Below, piece after piece: positions 54,160 through 61,571 of a DNA stretch of 64,000 nt; the first letter of the stretch is position 1, and each line of letters starts with the position of its first letter. The translations under genes were made by a program, and so were the position numbers. The notes beneath the pieces were generated by a model, which was not told the origin of the DNA, searched no databases, and saw nothing but the letters and a program-made list of their open reading frames with translations. The DNA comes from DAOSXA01 sp964526835 (GTDB lineage: Bacteria > Zixibacteria > MSB-5A5 > GN15 > FEB-12), in contig CAZGMK010000004.1 of assembly GCA_964526835.1 (NCBI GenBank), positions 112,341 to 176,340 of the forward strand, given 5' to 3'.

Positions 54160-54885
54160 TCAGAACATTATGCCCGCCATGGCACTGAAGAACGACAGCG
54201 TCTCCCGGTTGCCCGCCTCTTCGTATCCCTGCATCAGGTAGCCGACCTGCAACAATGGCGCGGCGCCCGCCACTTTCAGCTTCGTCCCGGCAGCCAGGCC
54301 GAGGGTGATCCCCCCGGGTCGGCCCAAGCCGATCGAGTAGCCGGAGCTGATATCAACATACGGCTGAAGACGACCGACCTCAGTGAAGAAACGTATGTCG
54401 CCGGTGATCGGCACCATATCGTCGCCGGAGTCAAAGTCGCCCTGCCCACCGGGGAAGTTGATCCAGCCGAGTCCGGCGCCGAGGAAGACATTCGGGTTAA
54501 GCAAGACACCGTTGTAGGTGGTGACAGCGAGCATGTCCAGGCCGTCGCCTGTGAGGAGACCTACTTGAGTGATGTTGACCCACTTGAGTGGTTTCTTGTA
54601 CGGCGGTTCGCTCTCCTTGAGAGCCTGGTAGTGTTCGTCGAGCTTATCTTCATCGGTAACCGCAGCGATGCGATCGTAAGGCACCGTGAAGATCTCCCCA
54701 TCAGCCCGCTCAATTTGTAGCTCCTTGCCCGGCTCGTTCTTGATGATCTTGCCGCGGATGCTGGCGCCGTTGCTCAACAGAACGACGTCTTCCCTGGCGC
54801 TTTCTGCCGGTGGCCCCGCCAGGACGGTCACGCCCAGAAGCAGCGCAAGGCCCAGCGCAGCCATTACTGATTCGACGTTACGCAT
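54160..54885 (-). CDS. Exported outer-membrane protein with N-terminal beta domain
   Basis: About 241 residues from the ATG at 54885 (MRNVESVMAALG). The signal peptide reaches LLLGVTVLAGPPAES. Residues about 30-80 (DVVLLSNGASIRGKIIKNEPGKELQIERADGEIFTVPYDRI) form a beta domain often seen at the start of envelope proteins in this kind of bacterium. The remaining 130 residues are barrel-like strands (LGRPGGITLGLAAGTKLKV, PLLQVGYLMQG) ending in SAMAGIMF. I do not recognise the family. A longer upstream start near 55035 is rejected because the GAAGG and signal peptide support 54885. Confidence 0.72.
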   Translation of the reverse strand: MRNVESVMAALGLALLLGVTVLAGPPAESAREDVVLLSNGASIRGKIIKNEPGKELQIERADGEIFTVPYDRIAAVTDEDKLDEHYQALKESEPPYKKPLKWVNITQVGLLTGDGLDMLAVTTYNGVLLNPNVFLGAGLGWINFPGGQGDFDSGDDMVPITGDIRFFTEVGRLQPYVDISSGYSIGLGRPGGITLGLAAGTKLKVAGAAPLLQVGYLMQGYEEAGNRETLSFFSAMAGIMF

Positions 54886-55343
54886 GTCTCTACACCTTCT
54901 TTCTTGATTACCCGGTGGCGCGAGCACGACGCCACCGGGCCTTGGGACATCGGTCCGTATAATGCTCAGCAACCAAAGATGACGAATCTGGCCCTTGAGG
55001 TATGCGAATGACGTGCCAAGACAGCGCAAAATCACGCATGCGCTTATCTCGCAGTGAATTACGTGAAATGAGCCGGGTCTCCGCTATCATCTATCGGGAC
55101 AAATAGACCTGATTTGCCTTGGAGTAGCATGTCTAATAATCCTGTTTCCGTGTGCGGCAATCTCAAAGTACCGATCTGCCCGGTGACACGGCCCCATGCG
55201 ACCACCGTCGACCATGGTTCTGTTGTCGTCTTTTGCATGGGTCGGGCGCCCCGCCCTGTACGCGACGATGTGATTCCATCCGCGTGGCCGCGGGGCTTGT
55301 CTCCGCGGCGTCGACGGGCCAGCCGAGGTTTGTCGACAGCCCC
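54886..55343. other. Intergenic region between the outer-membrane protein and a TPR-like protein
   Basis: About 460 bases with no convincing gene. Besides the inverted repeat at 54911-54939 it holds a very GC-rich stretch near 55235-55330 with several short self-complementary runs. The short frames on the plus strand do not look coding. Confidence 0.45.
54911..54939. repeat. Perfect 10-base inverted repeat in the leader region
   Basis: CCCGGTGGCG (54911-54920), a 9-base loop and CGCCACCGGG (54930-54939), about 26 bases before the start of the outer-membrane protein. It may form a hairpin in the leader or be a terminator for the upstream gene; no T-run is present. Confidence 0.55.
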
Positions 55344-56372
55344 TTAGAGACGGGCGGCGCGTTTGAGATAGGCTATCTCATCGCGCAGACGGCGCTCGGT
55401 GTCCGAGGGAAGGTTGTCGAAGTATGCTCTGGCTCGACGCGCGACGGCGCTGAGTTTGTCCCGCCTGCCGGTCATATCATAGCACTGCGCAATATGGAAG
55501 TCGCAGGTGAGCAGGTTGTAGTAGTTGCCGGGATTCTGAGTGTACTCTTCGCGCATTTGCTGGTAAACCGAGATCGCCCGGTTGTAGTCCCGTTTATTGC
55601 AGGTCGCCTTCGCCAGCGGCCAGAGGAAGACCTTGCTGCCGGGGAATCGCTCCAGCAGTTGCTCGCATAGAGTTATCACCGAATCGTACTGCTGCCGGTC
55701 AAGGTAGATCCACACTAGTCCGTTTCTGGCCGCGTCACGGGAGATCGCGGCATGATCCGCAGCGCGTCTCAGCTCGGCCAGGCCCAGCTCGATGTCATCG
55801 GCTATTACTCCTACCGAACGCAGTAGCCCGGCCTTGGCTGATTTCCAGTAGTGAAACATGCCGATGCCGAAATACAGGTCCTCGACCGTGCTGTCGCGCT
55901 CCAGTCCCGCCTGATACTCATCGGCGGCGTCAAAGGCAACCCGGACAGCCCGCAGCATCGAACCGAAGTGGCTTTCCCACAATGAACGATGAGTGAGTGC
56001 GTGCCCCCGCCACAGGTGCATCCAGGCGGCGGTGTTATCGTCGCAGGTGTCGAGCACTGCATCCGAATAGCACATGACGCTGTCCAGCAGGCGCCCGAAT
56101 CGCTGAGTGGCGGTGTCCTGCTCGGCCGCGACCATACGCGCCAGCAGCACTGATGCAGCGCTGAACCAGCCGGCGGGGTCGCCGGGGCGGGTTTCGATCA
56201 TGTCGGCGGCAAGGGAATCGGCGGCATCGAATCGCTCATCGTAGACCAGGTGCTGGACGTCGATCAACTGTCGCTGTTTCCTGGAATCGAGATACCGGGT
56301 ATCGCCGAATGCGGAAGCGGCCGCGGCGGCACCGAGAAGAACGGCTAATATGACAACAGGCGCGAATCTCAT
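55344..56372 (-). CDS. Exported TPR-like protein of unknown function
   Basis: About 342 residues from the ATG at 56372, with signal peptide MRFAPVVILAVLLGAAAAASAFG. The body is helical, with TPR-like spacing of Trp/Tyr/Ala and Leu residues (ASVLLARMVAAEQDTATQRFGRLLDSVMCYSDAVLDTCDDN, ISVYQQMREEYTQNPGNYYNLLTCDFHIAQCYDM). I do not recognise a specific family; related proteins of similar length are common exported hypotheticals in FCB bacteria. A GTG six codons upstream (56390) is a possible start with no better ribosome-binding site. It lies between the outer-membrane protein gene and the anti-sigma gene, all on the minus strand. Confidence 0.65.
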   Translation of the reverse strand: MRFAPVVILAVLLGAAAAASAFGDTRYLDSRKQRQLIDVQHLVYDERFDAADSLAADMIETRPGDPAGWFSAASVLLARMVAAEQDTATQRFGRLLDSVMCYSDAVLDTCDDNTAAWMHLWRGHALTHRSLWESHFGSMLRAVRVAFDAADEYQAGLERDSTVEDLYFGIGMFHYWKSAKAGLLRSVGVIADDIELGLAELRRAADHAAISRDAARNGLVWIYLDRQQYDSVITLCEQLLERFPGSKVFLWPLAKATCNKRDYNRAISVYQQMREEYTQNPGNYYNLLTCDFHIAQCYDMTGRRDKLSAVARRARAYFDNLPSDTERRLRDEIAYLKRAARL

Positions 56373-56439
56373 AAGACACAGGATACCCACTGAAGCGGAT
56401 CCACCCTATGATTGAGTTATCGGCGCCTGTCAGGCAATA

Positions 56440-57261
56440 CTAAAAGGTCATTGAGTGGAGCTGGTAGTGGCCCAGGATGAATTCATGGAGGTCTACACCT
56501 GGATCAGCGGTGGCGGCGATCAGCAGAGCGCGGCCGTTTTCATGGTAGCACAGGCGGCAGCCGGGGCAGTCGTGATTGTAGAAGACGTGGCCGGCGTGCT
56601 GCACCGACGACCCGGTCACTTCCTCGGGCACCGAGTATTGGTCGCAATTGCATACGAATACCGAGATTACGCTGGCGTCTCGTTGGTATACGAAGTGCCA
56701 GGCCGGTATGCCGTTGAGGTCGGTCATGGCGCCGCCGGTGAGCAGATAACCGGCGATCTGCGACTGGGGAGTGAATCCGAGCTCCTGACTGACCAATGAC
56801 AGAGCCTCTGAAGTATCGTTCGGGTCGGCGAAATCCGTCAGCTTATCCAGCGCCTGTTCGTGGGCCGATTCGAGGTGCTGGTAATACCTGTAATGATCAT
56901 AGTAACTGGAGAGCAAGAAGGCCGCCCCGAGCATGAGAACAAGTGTTGCCGCCGCGACCAGGGTCTTGGCGGCTATCTCAAAAGGGGGGCGTAGCCCTCC
57001 CCTGCCACCAGACGAAGCCCGGTCCTGATTCTCTATTTCATTGAGAATACGGTATCTGAGGTCAGTAAGATCACTCTCGACTTGCCCCTTATGACCCTCA
57101 AGTTTCCGGTGGAGGAATTCGTTGACGGCGCCTTCCAGGCGATATATCTCCGAGCAGTGTGAGCACTTCTTTAGATGCTCCCTGACCTGGCCCGCATCGA
57201 TATCCGAGGCTTCCTTGTCCAGTATATCGTACAACAGGTTCAGCGCTTCATGACAGTTCAT
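56440..57261 (-). CDS. Transmembrane anti-sigma factor with a cysteine-rich extracytoplasmic domain
   Basis: A 273-residue protein from the ATG at 57261. The N-terminal zinc-binding anti-sigma domain has HLKKCSHCSEIY (the H-x3-C-x2-C motif). One transmembrane helix (AAKTLVAAATLVLMLGAAFLLSSYY) is followed by an extracytoplasmic domain with VCNCDQY and HDCPGCRLCYH, five cysteines plus histidines that could bind metal or heme or sense redox state. The start overlaps the sigma gene stop by four bases (ATGA), so the two are coupled. The role is to hold the sigma factor inactive until its signal is sensed. A longer upstream frame is rejected. Confidence 0.85.
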   Translation of the reverse strand: MNCHEALNLLYDILDKEASDIDAGQVREHLKKCSHCSEIYRLEGAVNEFLHRKLEGHKGQVESDLTDLRYRILNEIENQDRASSGGRGGLRPPFEIAAKTLVAAATLVLMLGAAFLLSSYYDHYRYYQHLESAHEQALDKLTDFADPNDTSEALSLVSQELGFTPQSQIAGYLLTGGAMTDLNGIPAWHFVYQRDASVISVFVCNCDQYSVPEEVTGSSVQHAGHVFYNHDCPGCRLCYHENGRALLIAATADPGVDLHEFILGHYQLHSMTF

Positions 57262-57857
57262 GTTGCCTTGTCCTTGATGTATCCGTTTCTGATCGCATAA
57301 TCCCATAGCTGCTTCTGCAGGAGCTTTCTTCCTCGGTGCAGCCGGGACTTCACAGTTCCCAGTTGCAGGTCGGCGATTTCTGCGATCTCCTGGTAAGAAA
57401 ACCCCTCAAGAAACGACAGAACTACGACCAGTCGAAAATCATCGGGCAGGTTCTCTATGGCTTTCTTCACATCATCGTCAAATATCTTAGCGAACAACGC
57501 CCCCTCGGGATCGACAGCCCCATCAACTGTGGCCAGCTGCCCGTACAGGAAATTGTCATCAATATCGTCAATGTTGGCAGTCATCGGTGAGCGCGATTTC
57601 GACCGGTACTGATTGATGAAGATATTGGTCATTATCTTGAACAACCAGGCCCGGCAGTTAGACCCAAGCTCGAACTTGTCCCAGAAGCGGTAGGCTTTAA
57701 CAAACGCCTCCTGTACCAAATCCTCCGCATCCGTCGGATTCTTGGTCAGCCTCAGGGCCGTCCTGTAGAGCGCATCCATATGCGGGAGAGCTTCTTGTTC
57801 GAAACTCAGCCGCTTGGCCCGCTCTTCCTTCTTGTGTTCTTTGTCCCGGTCGCTCAT
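57258..57857 (-). CDS. ECF-type RNA polymerase sigma factor
   Basis: A 199-residue sigma-70 family ECF protein. Region 2 is DALYRTALRLTKNPTDAEDLVQEAFVKAYRFWDKF with the following WLFKIMTNIFINQYR, and region 4 is VVVLSFLEGFSYQEIAEIADLQLGTVKSRLHRGRKLLQKQL, a clear helix-turn-helix. It will drive its regulon when the overlapping anti-sigma gene product releases it. A GGAAC-N17-CGTT promoter lies about 60 bases upstream, typical of autoregulated ECF genes. Both regions are complete. Confidence 0.95.
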   Translation of the reverse strand: MSDRDKEHKKEERAKRLSFEQEALPHMDALYRTALRLTKNPTDAEDLVQEAFVKAYRFWDKFELGSNCRAWLFKIMTNIFINQYRSKSRSPMTANIDDIDDNFLYGQLATVDGAVDPEGALFAKIFDDDVKKAIENLPDDFRLVVVLSFLEGFSYQEIAEIADLQLGTVKSRLHRGRKLLQKQLWDYAIRNGYIKDKAT

Positions 57858-58212
57858 TGAAGAATCCTCTCAATCGCAGAACGACCGGCCACAATCTTTT
57901 GCCGTCTCGTCATACAAAAACGTGTCTCTCCGTGACAATGTTCCCGGTCTGTCAAGTTTGCCGCGATCGCCCTCCGGGCCTGAGCAAACCGCGCCGGATA
58001 CATTTATACACTTCAGCCCGGAAAGCCGGGCAACATACAAACATAACGCTTCGCGACCAGCTCGACAAGCGGTTTTGCTGCTTGCCGCTACGGCCACCGC
58101 CCCTGGCCGATACCGATTCCCCGTATTGGCCACCGGTGAACCACCAAGGCGCCTTTCGCAGGGGGTTAAGTAATTTGCGGCACCCCTTGACAGTCAAGAT
58201 GTTAGAGGCTGT
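57858..58212. other. Intergenic region between the divergent sigma and DCC genes
   Basis: About 355 bases holding the ECF-type promoter at 57919-57944, also a perfect TTGACA (57955-57950) with no matching -10. No gene is supported here; overlapping frames on both strands lack good starts. Confidence 0.5.
57919..57944 (-). promoter_or_regulatory. ECF-type autoregulatory promoter
   Basis: On the minus strand: GGAAC (57944-57940), a 17-base spacer and CGTT (57922-57919), about 60 bases upstream of the ECF sigma start. A GGAAC/CGTY arrangement is typical of ECF-dependent promoters. Confidence 0.45.
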
Positions 58213-58575
58213 ATGAATAGCGACCGGCTCTACTACGACGATGACTGCCCGATCTGCCGGCGTGCGGTTCAGCGACTGCGGCGAAAGGGGCTGGACGCGG
58301 CGCTGCAAGTAGTCCCAATAGGTCGATCTGACACCAAGACTGCGCGAGACCTGCCCGACAAAGACAAGCTGAAAGAAGAGATTCACCTCATGACAGCCGA
58401 TGGGCGTATCTTTCGGGGCGCCTCGGCCCTGATTCAGCTCTACAAGCGACAGGGCCGAGCATGGCTGCCTGTTCAGCTGTATAGTCTGCCGCCTGTCCGC
58501 CGGGTCTTCGACAGCTTGTACCGTCTGATTGCACGCAACCGTCATTGGCTGGCCAAGAAGATGGGCTGGGAATAG
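58213..58575 (+). CDS. DCC-family thiol-disulfide oxidoreductase
   Basis: A 120-residue protein of the DCC family (DUF393), thioredoxin-like. The name-giving motif YYDDDCPICRRAV has the pair C12 and C15. Usual family features follow: VVPIGRSDTK, IHLMTADGRIFRGASALIQLY and LPPVRRVFDSLYRLIARNR. Such proteins are thought to have dithiol-disulfide activity, but specific roles are largely unknown. It lies divergently from the ECF sigma factor whose partner has a cysteine-rich domain, so a link to redox state is possible. The gene is complete and full length. Confidence 0.9.
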   Translation: MNSDRLYYDDDCPICRRAVQRLRRKGLDAALQVVPIGRSDTKTARDLPDKDKLKEEIHLMTADGRIFRGASALIQLYKRQGRAWLPVQLYSLPPVRRVFDSLYRLIARNRHWLAKKMGWE

Positions 58576-58756
58576 GTCTCCGCTCGGGTCTGATCCGGCT
58601 GCCTGATCAGGTCGCCCGAAGTAGGTGAAGGACGGCGATAAGACCTTCCGCATAAGGGGCAACACAGGGGCCGAGTGAACCGGGACTTGACCTGGGGCGG
58701 GCGGGCGAGGTACATTAGGCCAAGAAACATATCTGTAGTTCGGAGGAAAGCGCCCA

Positions 58757-60481
58757 ATGAGAGTAGCTTTGGTTGGTTTACTGCTTATCGGCGCCAGCGC
58801 ATTCGCTCAGAATCGTATTGGCATCTGGCTGAATGAGAGGATTGTAGAGGGTGAATCAGGGCAGGCCATGCAGGAGTACCTGACCCGTCTTGAACCCTAT
58901 GGCTGGCATGGGGCTGTTCTGGTGGCTCACTGCGATACGGTTTTGCTGCATGATGCCTACGGCCTGGCCGACCCGCGCAGCGGTCGTCGAAACACCACCG
59001 GCACGATGTTTTCCACGGGCTCGGTTACGAAGCAGTTCACGGCAGCGGCAATTATGCTCCTGGCCCAGGATTTCGTCGTGACACCGGATGCTTCGATCGA
59101 GTATTATTTCACGGACGTCCCCGAGGACAAACGGGGGATTACAGTCCACCATCTGCTGACGCACACCTCCGGGCTGGCGCCGTCTTACGGCCAAGACGAC
59201 GAGTCCATCGGCCGCGAGGAATACGTGCGCCGGGTCCTTTCCGAACCACTGGTTGCTCCTGTTGGCGATCGGTATGAGTATTCCAACGCAGGCTACTCGC
59301 TTCTGGCGGCCATAGTGGAGATCGTCTCCGGTATGGATTACGAGGCCTTTCTTCGCGAGAAGTTCTTCAAGCCCGCCTGGATGCGTATGTCGGGATTGCA
59401 CCAGCCTCTCTGGCTCGATGAGGAGCTGTCGCATTCGCACAACGCTGAGCTGGGTTTCCCGACCCCGGCCGACCGACCCGATCCATGCTGGAACCTGACC
59501 GGCAACGGCGGTATCCTCTCGAACCCCGGCGACATGTATCGGTGGTTCCAGTTCCTTCATTCCGACAAGGCTCTCAACGACGAATCCCGCCGACTCCTCT
59601 TCACGCCCCACGTAAAGGAGTATCCCGACGCCGACAGCTTCTACGGATACGGATGGGTGATCCAGGAGTCGCGCACCGGCGATACTGTGATCTGGCATAA
59701 CGGCGGCGCCATGCCCCATGGCTGGAGTTGTGCGGTATATTACTACAAACAGGCCGAGGCGCTGTTCATAGTCTTCTCCAATGCGCCCTTCGACGGCAGG
59801 CTGCCGGTTGACAATATCGCGGTGAACCTCTCGGCCGTCCTCTTCGGCGACCGGGAGATCACGATGCCACCGGCTGTGTTGACGTCCTTCGATACGGCTG
59901 CGCTGGGCGGATACGCCGGCGTCTACGTCGGCGACGAAGCGGCGTTCGTCGTTGCGAGTGCAGCCGACCGGCTCCTGCTGCAACCGTCGAGCCAATACGG
60001 TTGTGATCTTCTATTCCCATCCGAGTTCACCGCGCGTCTGCCGAAGTACAACGACATGACCAGACAGATGGTCGAGCTGATGGCCGACGGTGAGTTCACC
60101 GAGGCGGCCGAGGCCTCATCGTTCCAGGCCGGCGACGAGGCAGCCGGAATGCTCAGGGAGTGGTGGATCTCAAACTCCTCCCGCCTTGGCGATTTCAAGG
60201 GTGTCGAGATCATTGGTACGGTCGCCACTGGTGATGCTCATACCCACTTTCGGCTGGATTTCGAGAAAGGGAGTCTCTTTTGCGAAGCGGCCTGGATACC
60301 GCCGGGACGCTGCCTGGGAATCGGGGAGGCCCCGCCTCCACAGAAAGTCCTGCTGCCGACCGCTGCCGACCGTTTTGCCGCCTATTCGCTGGCCGGTGAA
60401 GTTATGCGGATCGATTTCAGCGATGGCGTCATGACGGCTGCCAGCCCCGCCGGCACAGTCACTGCAACACGGCGGCAGTGA
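58757..60481 (+). CDS. Exported class C beta-lactamase-fold serine hydrolase
   Basis: A 574-residue exported protein; the signal peptide is MRVALVGLLLIGASAFAQ. The catalytic domain has SVTK (S89-K92), YSN (175-177) and the third box HNGG in VIWHNGGAMPHGW, the complete set of the class C beta-lactamase/DD-peptidase family. The last ~180 residues form a beta-rich extension common in stand-alone esterase- or peptidase-like members. Substrates range from beta-lactams to D-peptides and esters, so the role is not fixed. GGAGG lies nine bases before the ATG. It ends nine bases before the convergent MscS gene. Confidence 0.9.
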   Translation: MRVALVGLLLIGASAFAQNRIGIWLNERIVEGESGQAMQEYLTRLEPYGWHGAVLVAHCDTVLLHDAYGLADPRSGRRNTTGTMFSTGSVTKQFTAAAIMLLAQDFVVTPDASIEYYFTDVPEDKRGITVHHLLTHTSGLAPSYGQDDESIGREEYVRRVLSEPLVAPVGDRYEYSNAGYSLLAAIVEIVSGMDYEAFLREKFFKPAWMRMSGLHQPLWLDEELSHSHNAELGFPTPADRPDPCWNLTGNGGILSNPGDMYRWFQFLHSDKALNDESRRLLFTPHVKEYPDADSFYGYGWVIQESRTGDTVIWHNGGAMPHGWSCAVYYYKQAEALFIVFSNAPFDGRLPVDNIAVNLSAVLFGDREITMPPAVLTSFDTAALGGYAGVYVGDEAAFVVASAADRLLLQPSSQYGCDLLFPSEFTARLPKYNDMTRQMVELMADGEFTEAAEASSFQAGDEAAGMLREWWISNSSRLGDFKGVEIIGTVATGDAHTHFRLDFEKGSLFCEAAWIPPGRCLGIGEAPPPQKVLLPTAADRFAAYSLAGEVMRIDFSDGVMTAASPAGTVTATRRQ

Positions 60482-60490
60482 CCGCAGTAA

Positions 60491-61411
60491 CTAAGACTGC
60501 GCCCCGTCCTTTTGCAAAGCTGCCCCATCGAGCATCTTCACCTGCATCGGCGCCGCCGAGCCATCCTTGTCTGCGCCCATGTAGAGGGTGACATGCGGGT
60601 ACGGGATCTCGATGTTCTTCTCATCGAAGGTCAGCTTCAGACGGCGGTTGAACTCGCGCATGACAGCCCACTGCCGGATTGGCTTGGTCTTGATCCGGGC
60701 CTTGATGACCACCGCACTGTCGGCAAACTTGTCGACTCCGAGGATCTCGATGTCTTCCAGGATGTCGTCCTTGAGCGGCGAATCCTCCGCTCGAAGCGTG
60801 GCCGCGACCTCTTTAATGACCTCGATGACTGTATCCACGTTCTCCCGATAAGCTACACCGATGTCCATCAGGGCGAACGAGAATTCCTGGGTCATGTTGG
60901 TCACGACATCGATATGGCCGTTGCGCACGTAATGAACGCTCCCCGCCAGGTCTCTTAGGACGGTCATACGCAGAGTCACTCGCTCGACCAGACCACCCTT
61001 GCCCGCAACATTGACCACATCGCCGACTCGAATCTGATCATCCAGCAGAATGAAGAAGCCACTGATGACATCCTGAACCAGACGCTGCGAGCCAAAGCCG
61101 ATCGCGACGCCGACGACACCGGCCGCCGTGAGAATGGGCCCGATCGCGATCCCCAATTCGCCTAGAATAGTGATGAGTGCTATGGCAAGGACGACCAGAG
61201 AAACGACGTTGCCCGTAACGCTCTTCATGGTATTAAGGCGCTTGTAGTAGGCGTCGGACTTGCCTTCGCGACCGAACGCCTTGACCAACCGGAAGGTCAG
61301 CTTCTTCAGCAGCCAAATAGCTATGAAGGCGATGACTATTACTATAAGAATGCGCAAGCCGACCGAACTGAGCCAGCCCATTACAGGATCGAGATAGTCG
61401 TTGATATTCAT
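60491..61411 (-). CDS. MscS-family mechanosensitive ion channel
   Basis: A 306-residue inner-membrane channel from the ATG at 61411, preceded by AAGGAG at six bases. Three transmembrane helices occupy about residues 12-110; the pore helix TM3 is glycine/alanine-rich (AAGVVGVAIGFGSQRLVQDVISGFF). The beta domain follows (LDDQIRVGDVVNVAGKGGLVERVTLRMT), then the cytoplasmic alpha/beta domain ending in a short acidic tail. The family opens at high membrane tension to release solutes on osmotic downshock. The longer frame upstream of 61411 is less likely. It converges with the serine hydrolase gene. Confidence 0.92.
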   Translation of the reverse strand: MNINDYLDPVMGWLSSVGLRILIVIVIAFIAIWLLKKLTFRLVKAFGREGKSDAYYKRLNTMKSVTGNVVSLVVLAIALITILGELGIAIGPILTAAGVVGVAIGFGSQRLVQDVISGFFILLDDQIRVGDVVNVAGKGGLVERVTLRMTVLRDLAGSVHYVRNGHIDVVTNMTQEFSFALMDIGVAYRENVDTVIEVIKEVAATLRAEDSPLKDDILEDIEILGVDKFADSAVVIKARIKTKPIRQWAVMREFNRRLKLTFDEKNIEIPYPHVTLYMGADKDGSAAPMQVKMLDGAALQKDGAQS

Positions 61412-61492
61412 TAATTCTCCTTCTGTCACGGTTGCCATTGCCATCCAATGAATGGACCGGATCGATCCATGTCAACGACCTTGATTGTGTTC

Positions 61493-61520
61493 TTGCGTTG
61501 TGGATAATGCATTCTATGTT
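61493..61520 (+). promoter_or_regulatory. Weak candidate promoter of the beta-helix dockerin gene
   Basis: TTGCGT (61493-61498), 16 bases and TATGTT (61515-61520), about 50 bases upstream of the ATG at 61572. Confidence 0.3.
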
Positions 61521-61571
61521 ATAAGTGTAACCGTCCTATTCGACGGAAGTTCACAACTGGAGTGTGCGGAG

